A DNA stretch of 54,362 bases from Cytophagales bacterium Ga0077538 (GTDB taxonomy: Bacteria > Bacteroidota > Bacteroidia > Cytophagales > Cyclobacteriaceae), in NCBI GenBank assembly GCA_001464155.1, contig LNEN01000305.1:92297-146658 (forward strand). The letters run 5' to 3'. Positions 36,176-44,888 of this stretch are shown piece by piece. The translations under genes and the position numbers were made by a program. The notes under the pieces are model-generated. The model saw nothing but the letters and a program-made list of their open reading frames with translations, ran no database searches and had not been told where the DNA came from. Each line of letters starts with the position of its first letter. Positions within the stretch are counted from its first letter, which is position 1.

Positions 36176-37708
36176 ATGCCACAAGCTGTATCACGCAAGC
36201 AATATCGTCTGATGCAAGCCATTCTTCACGGAAAGGTTGATGCATCGAAGTCATCAGGCCGTGGCACGCCTCCAAAATCAGTTGCTGCCAAATACTCTAG
36301 TCCTGGAAAAGATGCTCCAGAAACTCATGGTGAAAACCGCGGTGGTTCTTGGGGTGAAAAACATCACGCTAAAGCTAAAGCCAAAGTAAAAGAAGAACGC
36401 GAAAAGCGTAAGAAGTCTAAAAAAGAACTTAAGAAGTCTTTTGAAGACCATTATTCTGGACATGCAGCTGCAGCACTTGTAATGAATGATAACAACCAAA
36501 TTCTTCTTGGTCGACACAGCACTGGCGGAATGGCTTTTGCTGGCGGACACATGGATTTAGCAGATGGCGATAAAGCTACTTGTGCACTCCGTGAATTAAA
36601 AGAAGAAATGGGAATTGTTGGTCGTAATCCTCAGAAAATCTGGTCAGGTAAACTGAACGGAAATGAGTGCGACGTATTTCTTATTGAATCATTTACTGGC
36701 GAACCTAAATCTACAGATGAATTAAAAAACCCACGTTGGTTTGACGCAGAAGATATCCCTTGGGACGATATGCGTGATTGCTGCCATAAACCTTTAGAAG
36801 AATTTATCCGCACTAAGCTTGGTAAGTCTCTTCAAGGTATGTTATCAATTGAAAAATTAGAAAAGAATGTTATTCGCTCTAGAGGTGATGCTGTTCTTGA
36901 AGTTACACACGGTGACGCTTTGCGTCTTGTTGGTAACGGTATGTTCCGTAAGCTTCGTGAAGAAGTTAAGGATATGAATGATGAAGATTTTAAAGATATT
37001 CAAATTGATACATATAAAATCTCTATTCGTAAACACATGAATGATATGTATTCTGGTCGCGTTGAAGATGGTCACAAAATGATCTATCAATGGACTAATA
37101 AATCACTTCCTGAGCTCACTGCAGCATTAATGTCTGTATTTGAATGGTATCTCCCTGAAGATGAAGACTTTATGAATGACCTTCATGATGATTCATTGGA
37201 TGACGATGTTATTCATGGTGGAGTTCAAACTCTTGTTGAAAATTACAAGCGTCACAATATTGGAAATATTTATCAAGAGATGGAAACAATCCGCGAACAG
37301 ATCCGCAATGGAACTGCAGTGGACTTGCAACAAGTTGAAGCTCGCATTATGAAACTCTTTGATAAACTTGAAGAGACCATTCACACTGTATCTGATAAAC
37401 ACAATCAATTAGCTCAACTTGCAGGAAAAGAAATTGATGATTTAGAAGCTAAACTTCGTGATCTACAAAGCAAAGTCGATGACATGGGTAGAGGTCCTGA
37501 AACTGTGACTGCTGTTAGCTCTCACAAGACTAATCCTATGCGCATTCATGACGAGAATTATCCATACCTTCCGCGTCCTCAAGTTGAGATCTCTCCTAAT
37601 GGAGCTATTAAGATCACTTTCGGTTCTGATTGGACTGACCTTGAGAAACAGAATTTCTTGCATGATATGCGAGCAAAAGCTGTGAAGCGCGAGAAGTCTA
37701 ATGGTTAA
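36176..37708 (+). CDS. virion-type protein with an embedded Nudix domain (510 aa)
   Basis: The N-terminus (AVSRKQYRLMQAILHGK then GRGTPPKSVAAKYSSPGKDA) is a segment that recurs at the start of phage structural proteins, followed by a highly basic KAKVKEEREKRKKSKKELKK stretch. Residues about 90-225 are a Nudix domain with GGHMDLADGDKATCALRELK then EEMGI, a Nudix box one residue longer than standard and with Asp or Gly at the first Glu position. The C-terminal half has coiled coils and a beta-rich end. Nudix enzymes hydrolyse nucleoside diphosphates joined to other groups; activity here is uncertain. Confidence 0.8.
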   Translation: MPQAVSRKQYRLMQAILHGKVDASKSSGRGTPPKSVAAKYSSPGKDAPETHGENRGGSWGEKHHAKAKAKVKEEREKRKKSKKELKKSFEDHYSGHAAAALVMNDNNQILLGRHSTGGMAFAGGHMDLADGDKATCALRELKEEMGIVGRNPQKIWSGKLNGNECDVFLIESFTGEPKSTDELKNPRWFDAEDIPWDDMRDCCHKPLEEFIRTKLGKSLQGMLSIEKLEKNVIRSRGDAVLEVTHGDALRLVGNGMFRKLREEVKDMNDEDFKDIQIDTYKISIRKHMNDMYSGRVEDGHKMIYQWTNKSLPELTAALMSVFEWYLPEDEDFMNDLHDDSLDDDVIHGGVQTLVENYKRHNIGNIYQEMETIREQIRNGTAVDLQQVEARIMKLFDKLEETIHTVSDKHNQLAQLAGKEIDDLEAKLRDLQSKVDDMGRGPETVTAVSSHKTNPMRIHDENYPYLPRPQVEISPNGAIKITFGSDWTDLEKQNFLHDMRAKAVKREKSNG

Positions 37709-38345
37709 TGTATTCCTTGAATTAGAACGCCTTAAAACACATCTACGAGCCCGCGGGATTGAAGAAGATCACGTAGAGGTGATTGCATCAAAAGCAAATC
37801 AAGAGATTGCCCTTGCCATTCGAGAGCGTTTAGATAACGCAATGGAATTGGCGATTCAATCCGGTGTTCAAAAAGATTCACCAGATTTTATTAATGCTTT
37901 ACGCCCTAGACCTGATGCTTTCATATTAGAAACTGACTCAGGAATAACTGATTTCACTGAACCTCCTATGCCAATGCTAGATAGATTATTAGCTAAGGGA
38001 GCAAAGCCAATGAAAGACGGTAGCGGTGTCTATAAAGTTATTCCAGTTGGTAAATCTAGTAATAATCCAAAGCCACCTATTCATACTAATATATTTGATG
38101 CTCAAAAAGCAATTGCAGCAGAACGCTATGAAACTGCAGTTTCACAGTATAATAGAGTTGTGCCAAAAGGATCTAAGGTTGAATTTAGAACGGCAACGAG
38201 TAAACAAAATCGTGCAACCCAATGGGTTATGCCAGAGAAGCCTAAAGACTTCACTGAAGATTTAGCAGAGATTAATAATCTACTAAATCAAGAGTATGAT
38301 GAAGTTGTTCTTGGGATTATTCGTAGTTATGAGGAAGGTTTCTAA
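37701..38345 (+). CDS. virion structural protein candidate (214 aa)
   Basis: N-terminal helices (MVNVFLELERLKTHLRARGI), a proline-rich middle and a basic segment. It overlaps the previous gene by 8 nt and the next by one base, in the tail operon. No family recognised. Confidence 0.7.
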   Translation: MVNVFLELERLKTHLRARGIEEDHVEVIASKANQEIALAIRERLDNAMELAIQSGVQKDSPDFINALRPRPDAFILETDSGITDFTEPPMPMLDRLLAKGAKPMKDGSGVYKVIPVGKSSNNPKPPIHTNIFDAQKAIAAERYETAVSQYNRVVPKGSKVEFRTATSKQNRATQWVMPEKPKDFTEDLAEINNLLNQEYDEVVLGIIRSYEEGF

Positions 38346-39088
38346 TGTCATTTGTAATGCCTGAAATTGTAGTACAGAAAGTTATCAGTCATGGACTGAA
38401 ACAACTTCGTTCTAATAAGGCGGAGTTCTATGACTTATTTCACCAATACTCTCAAGATGAACTTAGTGATGACTATGGAACTAAATATATTGATGACTTA
38501 TGGGCTTGGTTCTCAACAACCAAGATTCCTGTAGTTAAAGCTTGGTCATTCAATGCTCAAGTTATGCCTTGTATTTCTATTCACTTAGCTAATGAAACCG
38601 AAGATGAAGCAAAAGCTTCTATTGGAGATATAGCTGGTATCTTTGATGCAGACGGTGAAACAGGAACTGGTGTTTTTACGGCTATGGTGGATATTGGCAT
38701 CCATGCTAATAAAGCAGGCGATTATGTTCTGTGGATGTACTATATAGTTGCTTATATTCTTTTTAAGCATAAGCTAATGGCTCATCGCTTAGGATTAAAG
38801 TTGCATACGTTTAGTGCTAGTGATTACAATAAAGATAATAATAAGATGGCTGAGAATATCTGGACCCGCTGGGTTAGATTTCGCTGTACCACTCAAAACT
38901 TCTGGGACGCTGAACGATTTCAAGAAGTTATGGATCTTAATGTGGATCCTGCAGTTGGCTTAGAGCCAGCTAGTGATATAGCCGCCTCGTTAGATGTAGA
39001 TATAAATGAAGTCGATACAACAGCTAATAACGGATTAATTGCCAGTAGAATCGGTGATGACGACGGGGACGACGACTTAAATATTTAA
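38345..39088 (+). CDS. tail-terminator or neck-type protein candidate (247 aa)
   Basis: Mixed alpha/beta with MPCISIHLANETEDEAKASI and an acidic end (RIGDDDGDDDLNI). Placed between connector-type genes and the sheath, where tail-completion proteins are usually encoded. Assignment is by position only. Confidence 0.65.
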   Translation: MSFVMPEIVVQKVISHGLKQLRSNKAEFYDLFHQYSQDELSDDYGTKYIDDLWAWFSTTKIPVVKAWSFNAQVMPCISIHLANETEDEAKASIGDIAGIFDADGETGTGVFTAMVDIGIHANKAGDYVLWMYYIVAYILFKHKLMAHRLGLKLHTFSASDYNKDNNKMAENIWTRWVRFRCTTQNFWDAERFQEVMDLNVDPAVGLEPASDIAASLDVDINEVDTTANNGLIASRIGDDDGDDDLNI

Positions 39089-39102
39089 GTACCCCAGGCT
39101 GT

Positions 39103-39108
39103 TAAAAT
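39103..39108 (+). promoter_or_regulatory. TAAAAT box
   Basis: TAAAAT followed by AAAGGAG and ATG 39127. Confidence 0.45.
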
Positions 39109-39126
39109 ATAGTAAAAGGAGCCAAC

Positions 39127-39411
39127 ATGGCGAAAAAGAATAGACAAGCAAAAGAGATGGAGCTTGACGTAACTGAAGAAGTTATGGAAGCGGCTCCTCA
39201 AGAAGAGATCGCAGCAGAAGAACCTAAAAAAAGAGCAGAAGCTCCTCAGGTTCATTTTGATGGATGGTACGCAGCAAGAGCTGCAGCTATTCCTGCGATC
39301 CACAAGAAAGAAATCATTAAAGCTGATTTTAAGGGCCGCAAGGTTCCTATGATCGCAACAATGAAAGAATTCGACGAAGCGTTAAAAATGTATGGGGTCA
39401 AGCTAGCATAA
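39127..39411 (+). CDS. small virion-block protein (94 aa)
   Basis: Acidic-basic start (MAKKNRQAKEMELDVTEEVM), then APQVHFDGWYAARAAAIPAI and a basic C-terminal domain. Its own -10 box and AGGAG suggest strong expression. Function unknown. Confidence 0.7.
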   Translation: MAKKNRQAKEMELDVTEEVMEAAPQEEIAAEEPKKRAEAPQVHFDGWYAARAAAIPAIHKKEIIKADFKGRKVPMIATMKEFDEALKMYGVKLA

Positions 39412-39430
39412 CCTAGCCCGACACTCATGT

Positions 39431-39436
39431 TATAAT
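39431..39436 (+). promoter_or_regulatory. TATAAT box, sheath promoter
   Basis: TATAAT with a 33-nt leader holding AGGAG before ATG 39470. Confidence 0.55.
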
Positions 39437-39469
39437 TAGGTCAGAAACTTGACTCAGGAGACTTAACAC

Positions 39470-41692
39470 ATGGCAATAAATGTAAGCTTTAATGGTGCAA
39501 CCATTTTCAAACCAGGTGCTTACTCTAAGACCACAATCGATCTTGGCGGAGGATTTCCTCTATCGCCAACTGGAATTGTTGCGATCTTTGGAGAAGCAGA
39601 TGCGGGTGCTCCTGGCTCCGCGGAAACGAATATCGCTAATAACGTATTCGGTCCAGACCAACTAGTTCAAATCAGAGAAAAATACGGACGCGGTAACATC
39701 GTTGATGCTGCAAGCTTCTTGTTTTCTCCTGGTGCAGACGGTGCGATCCCAGGTGGAGCGCAAGCTGTTTATATCTACAAAACGAATTCATCAGTTCGAG
39801 CAATGCTTGATCCTGTTGAAGCTGGTGCAACTGATTTCGGTCGTTTGCGCGCTCGTCAGTGGGGAACTTCTGGTAACCAAATAACTTTCAAAAATACTCT
39901 TACTCCGGAGACTGCTGCAACTGTAACTGGTTCTGCACTTACTCTTCCGGTTGTAATCACTACTGCTTCAAACGATGTTATTAACTATCGCTTGAATGGT
40001 GGAAACGCTGCAGTTGCAACTATCGCTGCTGGGTCATACGCAACTGCTGCTTTGTTAGCTGCTGCTGTTGACACCGCTTTGGGTGGAGCAATTGAAGTTG
40101 ATGCTGCTGGATTGACTGCATTACAGTTAACTCAAGGTGCAGGATCAAATTTACATCGCAACGGTTCTGGTCGATCTTTCGAGATCTTAGCTGGTACTGC
40201 AAATTCATCATTAGGACTTAGCGCAGGAATTTCTGTTGCTGGTTCTGAACCAATGGCAACATTAATGGTTCGTAATCCTGTTACTACTCTTGAAGAGAGT
40301 GCAACAATCGGTGGCGAAATCTTGTTAAAACTTGGTCGCGATAATTCTGGTGGATGTACTGCTGCAACTGTATCGATCAATGCTTCTTCAATCACACTTG
40401 CTCAAACAAGTGCGACACCTGCTTCTATCGTTTTAAACAAAGCGGATTTCCCTAACATTCAAGCAATCGTTGATTATGTCAACACACTTGCTGGATGGTC
40501 TGCATCTGCTGGTTCGATTGCTTTGGGACAATTATCTCCAAGCATTCTTGATCAAGTTTCTGCAATTGGCGCTTTCCACGCTGCTTCAGGAGCTCAACCT
40601 GCAAGAATCAAACGTGACGCAAGTCAAGTTGCTGAATTTTTTGCATTGTCTTCACAAGTTGAATTGATTCCTCTTGCATCACAAGCTGATGTTAAGAAGG
40701 TTGGTCTTCCTGATCAACAAGGAATTCCAAATGCTCTTTACTTGAGCGGCGGTTCTAAAGGAGCAACAGCTTCTTCAGATATCGTAGTTGCGTTAAGCAA
40801 GTTTGAAAAGTTCCGCGTTAACAGCGTGATCCCTCTTTTCTCTCGTGATGCTACTGCAGATATCGCTGATCAGTTAACTGATGCAGGATCTACATACACT
40901 ATCGACGGTATCCACCAAGCTGTGAAAACTCACTTAAGCTTGATGTCTACTACTAAGAAAAAGTCTGAGCGTCAAGGTTACTTGTCGTTCAAGGGTTCTT
41001 ATGCTGATGCTAAGACTCAAATTGCAACCATGGCTGCTGCACGCATCCAAATGGTTATCCAAGACGTTCGTCAAGCGGACTCTGAAGGTAACATCAAGTG
41101 GTTCCAACCTTGGGCTGGCGCTGCTCTTCTTGCAGGAGCACGTGGCGGTTCGCCAATCGGTAACCCAATGACTTTCAAATATTTCAACATGTCTGGTATC
41201 CGCCACACAGCTCAACCAATGTCTACTCCAGAGCAAGACGTTGTAGTTGAATTTGATCCGGATACTATGTATGATGATGCTATCCAAAACGCAGTAACGT
41301 TCTGGGAAGCTCCTCAAACTGGCGGATTCCGCTTGGTTGTTGATAACACTACCTACAACAAAGACGGTAACTGGGTTTTCAACCGTGGTAACGTTCTTTA
41401 TGCGGCTGACGTATTAGCTTACGACTTCCGTAACCAACTTGAGAATATCTATGTTGGATTAAAGAATACCGTTTCTGCTGCTGAGATTAAGTCTACTTGT
41501 GAGGCTATCCTTGCAACTTACTTAGCTCAAGGTATTACTGTTAGTACGTCTGATGCTAAAAACGGTTTCAAACAGTTGGTTGTTCAAATCAACGGCAACA
41601 CAGTAAATGTGTCTGTTATCGTGAAATTAGTTGAAGGTATCGACTTCGTGTTAGCAGATATCACTCTGCAACGCGCAAGCCAAACCGCTTAA
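39470..41692 (+). CDS. contractile tail sheath protein
   Basis: 740 aa. The N-terminus (NVSFNGATIFKPGAYSKTTI and SPTGIVAIFGEADAGAPGSA) and the C-terminal domain (FRLVVDNTTYNKDGNWVFNR, then VLAYDFRNQLENIYVGLKN) have the pattern of phage tail sheath proteins. A long central insertion accounts for the size above that of T4 gp18. The sheath contracts to drive the tube through the envelope. It ends at a strong bidirectional terminator, so it is a single-gene transcript. Confidence 0.93.
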   Translation: MAINVSFNGATIFKPGAYSKTTIDLGGGFPLSPTGIVAIFGEADAGAPGSAETNIANNVFGPDQLVQIREKYGRGNIVDAASFLFSPGADGAIPGGAQAVYIYKTNSSVRAMLDPVEAGATDFGRLRARQWGTSGNQITFKNTLTPETAATVTGSALTLPVVITTASNDVINYRLNGGNAAVATIAAGSYATAALLAAAVDTALGGAIEVDAAGLTALQLTQGAGSNLHRNGSGRSFEILAGTANSSLGLSAGISVAGSEPMATLMVRNPVTTLEESATIGGEILLKLGRDNSGGCTAATVSINASSITLAQTSATPASIVLNKADFPNIQAIVDYVNTLAGWSASAGSIALGQLSPSILDQVSAIGAFHAASGAQPARIKRDASQVAEFFALSSQVELIPLASQADVKKVGLPDQQGIPNALYLSGGSKGATASSDIVVALSKFEKFRVNSVIPLFSRDATADIADQLTDAGSTYTIDGIHQAVKTHLSLMSTTKKKSERQGYLSFKGSYADAKTQIATMAAARIQMVIQDVRQADSEGNIKWFQPWAGAALLAGARGGSPIGNPMTFKYFNMSGIRHTAQPMSTPEQDVVVEFDPDTMYDDAIQNAVTFWEAPQTGGFRLVVDNTTYNKDGNWVFNRGNVLYAADVLAYDFRNQLENIYVGLKNTVSAAEIKSTCEAILATYLAQGITVSTSDAKNGFKQLVVQINGNTVNVSVIVKLVEGIDFVLADITLQRASQTA

Positions 41693-41718
41693 TAACGGAT
41701 TAGTCATCCTGAGTTTCT

Positions 41719-41754
41719 AAAAAGGCCTAGCAGAAATGCTAGGCCTTTTCTTTT
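41719..41754. terminator. bidirectional rho-independent terminator
   Basis: AAAAGGCCTAGCA-GAAA-TGCTAGGCCTTTT, then CTTTT on the plus strand and a T-rich run on the minus strand. It ends both the sheath gene and the convergent gene 41760-42041. Confidence 0.9.
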
Positions 41755-41759
41755 CCCGA

Positions 41760-42041
41760 TTACTTATTAAAGAAATTCTTATAAAGTGATCCAAGGATTG
41801 AATGTAATCCTGAGACTTTTTTGATAGTCATGGTTGCATCGCCTGGTTCGATTTCGATGTCGACATCGACGTACATTTCCATAGTAACTTTCGTTACTCT
41901 TCTTGAATGAAATTCAAGCTTTAAGAAAGATAGAGTTGATAACTTTTTACCATCTAACTCTACTTCTGTGTTAGCTCCAGTACTTATAGTTCCTGGGTTT
42001 TTGTTTCGTACTTTAAGTACGGGATATTTGGTCTGGCTCAT
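41760..42041 (-). CDS. hypothetical protein inside the tail block (93 aa)
   Basis: MSQTKYPVLKVRNKNPGTIS then VELDGKKLSTLSFLKLEFHS and EMYVDVDIEIEPGDATMTIK: all-beta. I start at 42041 behind AGGAGAGG. It is the only minus-strand gene within the tail block. Unknown; possibly a small tail accessory protein. Confidence 0.75.
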   Translation of the reverse strand: MSQTKYPVLKVRNKNPGTISTGANTEVELDGKKLSTLSFLKLEFHSRRVTKVTMEMYVDVDIEIEPGDATMTIKKVSGLHSILGSLYKNFFNK

Positions 42042-42110
42042 GGGCCTCTCCTTTGTTGTTGCCACCTTATAGTGGTAGGCCTATTGTACAGTGATTAACT
42101 TAAAGTGGGG

Positions 42111-42116
42111 TATAGT
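42111..42116 (+). promoter_or_regulatory. TATAGT box before the tube genes
   Basis: TATAGT about 77 nt before ATG 42193, in the divergent gap. Confidence 0.4.
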
Positions 42117-42192
42117 AACTATAAATGGGTTGCATAGTGCGGCCTAAAAAAATGGATGGTAAGGTCAACCACAAGACCAAAAGGATAATAAG

Positions 42193-42756
42193 ATGGCAGC
42201 AAAGAAGCCCTCATTTATAACAGGTGCGAACGCTAAGATTAAAGTAGGCGGTAAAACGTTTGCTTACGCTTCAGACGTTTCATACCAAATTTCAGTAGAC
42301 ACGATTCCTATCGAAACAATGGGTCGTTACGAAGCAGTTACCAATGAACCGGTAAACTACTCTGTAGCTGGCGAATTGTCTGTTGTTCGATACACTGGTA
42401 TCGCGAAACAAAACAATATGCCTGGAACAAACACAGGTGGTAACGGTCTCGGTAAAGTCGATTACACAACTGGTGGAAACGGCGCTAACGAAATCAACCC
42501 TGGTAACATGCTTATTTCTCAAACTTGGGATTTAGCTGTTTATCAAAAAGAACAAACTGGCCTTACAGCTGCTGGTGGTACTGCGCAAGTAACTGACTCT
42601 GTTGAGTTCATTACTATCAAAGATTGCCGCTTCACACGTAAGAGCGCTTCGTTGAATAAACGTGGTATCTTAGTTGATCGTTTGGCTTTCGTTGGTATCG
42701 TTGCGGATGATGAGTCTTTCGACGCTTCATTCTCTGGCGACACAGACCTTACGTAA
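42193..42756 (+). CDS. tail tube protein 1 (187 aa)
   Basis: FITGANAKIKVGGKTFAYAS then VDTIPIETMGRYEAVTNEPV, SVAGELSVVRYTGI, and a final strand set KDCRFTRKSASLNKRG. This is the beta-sandwich pattern of contractile-tail tube proteins, and the place directly after the sheath fits. Shares its opening and layout with the next two genes. Confidence 0.85.
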   Translation: MAAKKPSFITGANAKIKVGGKTFAYASDVSYQISVDTIPIETMGRYEAVTNEPVNYSVAGELSVVRYTGIAKQNNMPGTNTGGNGLGKVDYTTGGNGANEINPGNMLISQTWDLAVYQKEQTGLTAAGGTAQVTDSVEFITIKDCRFTRKSASLNKRGILVDRLAFVGIVADDESFDASFSGDTDLT

Positions 42757-42780
42757 TCAGAAAATTAGGAATCAATACAG

Positions 42781-43380
42781 ATGGCTGGCATTCGTCCAAC
42801 ATTTATTACCGGCGCTAATGCCAAAGTAAGAGTTAACGACAAAACGCTAGCTTTCTGTACTGATTTATCCTATTCAGTTCAAGTTCTCACTCAAACTCCT
42901 AAAATTTTAGGCATGTATGAAGGTTCCAGTGTTGAGCCATTAGGCTACACAGTCTCAGGAAGTTTCTCCGTCATACGTTATGCAAAAGATATTAAGAGTA
43001 ATGCTGGTGGCAAAACTGCTCCTGGTTTATCTGGTAATGATGCTGGTAACGGCGTTGGAAACTGGGGCGGAGTATGGGGCGGAACTCTAGGTGATTTTTT
43101 AGCTCGTAACGGAGTAGGAAATGATGGTCGTGCAAACGAAGCATTAGATCCTTCTAAGTTTCAAAACGGTGTTACATTCGATATTCAAGTTTATCAAAAG
43201 ACAGCTACAGGAGATATTGGTGTTGCAAATATTCGCAATGTTCGTATCACTCAAGCTGACTTTAATTTAACTAAAAAAGGCGCTGCTGTTCAGCGCTTTA
43301 ATTTTGTTGCTCTATACGTAGACGAAGATAGTTTCGTTGCAGATTTTTCTGGTATTGGTCAACAGTTTAATGGTGGATAA
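42781..43380 (+). CDS. tail tube-like protein 2 (199 aa)
   Basis: Begins MAGIRPTFITGANAKVRVND and follows the first tube protein through LGMYEGSSVEPLGYTVSGSF and NVRITQADFNLTKKG, with a glycine- and asparagine-rich insertion. It may be a tube initiator, terminator or decoration. It abuts the next gene with a one-base overlap. Confidence 0.8.
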   Translation: MAGIRPTFITGANAKVRVNDKTLAFCTDLSYSVQVLTQTPKILGMYEGSSVEPLGYTVSGSFSVIRYAKDIKSNAGGKTAPGLSGNDAGNGVGNWGGVWGGTLGDFLARNGVGNDGRANEALDPSKFQNGVTFDIQVYQKTATGDIGVANIRNVRITQADFNLTKKGAAVQRFNFVALYVDEDSFVADFSGIGQQFNGG

Positions 43381-44009
43381 TGTCAGGTTTTAATAACAGA
43401 CCAGGTGTAGGACAAAGGTTAACAGATAACGTTGCAAGCAACGCTGCTGGTATCTTTTCTACTAAGCAGTCTGCTAAATATGCTTCTGGCGCTCGCACCA
43501 CAATGAAAATCAATGGCAAAATTACAGGTTTTGCATTTGGTATTTCTTGGAGAATTAATACAGCAGTAACAGAGATTAATACAATCGATGATTACTTTCC
43601 TGCAGAACTTGCACCTCAAAGAATTTCTGTTGAAGGTACTATTTCTGCACTTCATATTCCTGGTCAATCAGCAGGAACTGAGTTATGGCAACCTGATGCA
43701 CTTAATTTTCTGTTTCAACAATACATCACTATTGAAGTGAGAGATTCAGCAACAGATCAACTTTTATTCTATACAAGCAAGGCTATGATTACATCTAGAA
43801 GTGAAGACATACGTGTCGACTCTTTAGCTAATGTAACTCTTCAATGGAGAGCTATTGGTTTTCAAGATGAGCGCAAGCCTGAGTTAGCAGACGGAGCTAA
43901 GTCTACGTCAGCCACTCCAGCCTCAGGTTCTGGCCCAACCTCTCCTCAAAGCCGACTACAAGAAGTAGCTGGTCAAGTAGCAAATAAATTAAGAAACTTC
44001 GGATTCTAA
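43380..44009 (+). CDS. tail tube-like protein 3 (209 aa)
   Basis: Starts with an extra segment, then YASGARTTMKINGKITGFAF, and continues with VEGTISALHIPGQSAGTELW in the tube-like register. The extra Ser/Pro-rich C-terminus ends LQEVAGQVANKLRNFGF. More divergent than the first two. Possibly a tube-baseplate adaptor. Confidence 0.75.
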   Translation: MSGFNNRPGVGQRLTDNVASNAAGIFSTKQSAKYASGARTTMKINGKITGFAFGISWRINTAVTEINTIDDYFPAELAPQRISVEGTISALHIPGQSAGTELWQPDALNFLFQQYITIEVRDSATDQLLFYTSKAMITSRSEDIRVDSLANVTLQWRAIGFQDERKPELADGAKSTSATPASGSGPTSPQSRLQEVAGQVANKLRNFGF

Positions 44010-44028
44010 GCCTCTACTGTTCTATAGG

Positions 44029-44034
44029 TATAAT
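44029..44034 (+). promoter_or_regulatory. TATAAT box
   Basis: TATAAT with AAGGAG before ATG 44057, at the head of the chaperone-tape measure unit. Confidence 0.55.
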
Positions 44035-44056
44035 AACTTCTGATTAAGGAGTTACA

Positions 44057-44443
44057 ATGGATCTACCAAGCAAAGAAAAGACTTTCGATTTTGAACATGT
44101 CGGTGAAGATACTGGCCGAAAATACGATGGCCGTTTCACAGTGCTATGTACTCTTACAGTTGGGCAGAAACACGCCCTTGCATTAGAGAAGACACGTCTT
44201 CTTGGAAATTATGCTAACCCTACAGATGATCTTGCTGGTCTAGCAATCATCCTTGCAAACCTACGCGCTAAAATTGTTGAAGCACCTGAATGGTGGAAAC
44301 AGTCTGGTGGCGGTAATGGTATTGAAGATGAATCCGCTTTAGTTGTGCTATATCGTAAGGTTCAGGAGGCTGAGTTCGAATGGAAAGAAGAGCTAAAGAA
44401 AAAGACTCAGAAGCCGGATCCATCTCAACCGTCGACGCCATAA
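44057..44443 (+). CDS. tail assembly chaperone 1 (128 aa)
   Basis: Small, charged, helical protein (VGQKHALALEKTRLLGNYAN, then LAIILANLRAKIVEAPEWW) immediately before an overlapping second frame and the tape measure gene, the classic position of G/GT-type chaperones that coat the tape measure. Assignment rests on position and size. Confidence 0.75.
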   Translation: MDLPSKEKTFDFEHVGEDTGRKYDGRFTVLCTLTVGQKHALALEKTRLLGNYANPTDDLAGLAIILANLRAKIVEAPEWWKQSGGGNGIEDESALVVLYRKVQEAEFEWKEELKKKTQKPDPSQPSTP

Positions 44444-44883
44444 GAGAAATTGCTACCCGCAATGCCAGAGCCGATTTAGATACGGAAGAGCAGCTATTGC
44501 TTTTCCTTAAATCATGGTGGTCTCGTACTTATAATCGCCCATTAAAAGATCCCTTACTTGAAAACTATACGATAGAAGAACTCTTATATGAGTTTTATGA
44601 CCGTATTGAACGTCTAAAGGCAGAGCAAGAACGGCTTGAGCAAGAAGATGTTAAGATGGAAGAGGATAAAGATAAGCAAGCCGAAGATTGGGCTGAAAAG
44701 ATGGAGCGTGAAGAGCGTGAAGCTGAAATGCGTTCATCTGCTGCCAAATCTGAAGAAAAACCTGCTATTGATCCTGCCAAAGATCCTGAGAATATTAAGT
44801 GGATGGAGCAACAACTCCAGCAAGCTAAGCAGGTCTATGGTGATACATTTGGTGAAGACATAGAAGAGAATTTTGAAGAGTAG
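44380..44883 (+). CDS. tail assembly chaperone 2 (167 aa)
   Basis: Starts within the first chaperone frame (-1 relative to it, 64-nt overlap). A GGAGG 10 nt before its ATG supports independent initiation. The overlap also holds AAGAAAAAG, which could permit a -1 shift, but it is not the standard slippery heptamer. Helical with a highly acidic coiled coil (ERLKAEQERLEQEDVKMEED). Confidence 0.7.
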   Translation: MERRAKEKDSEAGSISTVDAIREIATRNARADLDTEEQLLLFLKSWWSRTYNRPLKDPLLENYTIEELLYEFYDRIERLKAEQERLEQEDVKMEEDKDKQAEDWAEKMEREEREAEMRSSAAKSEEKPAIDPAKDPENIKWMEQQLQQAKQVYGDTFGEDIEENFEE

Positions 44884-44888
44884 GGTAA

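Noticed and set aside
44398-44404. Standard -1 slippery heptamer in the chaperone overlap
   Set aside because: The sequence is GAAAAAG, one A short of A-AAA-AAG, and an independent start with GGAGG exists.
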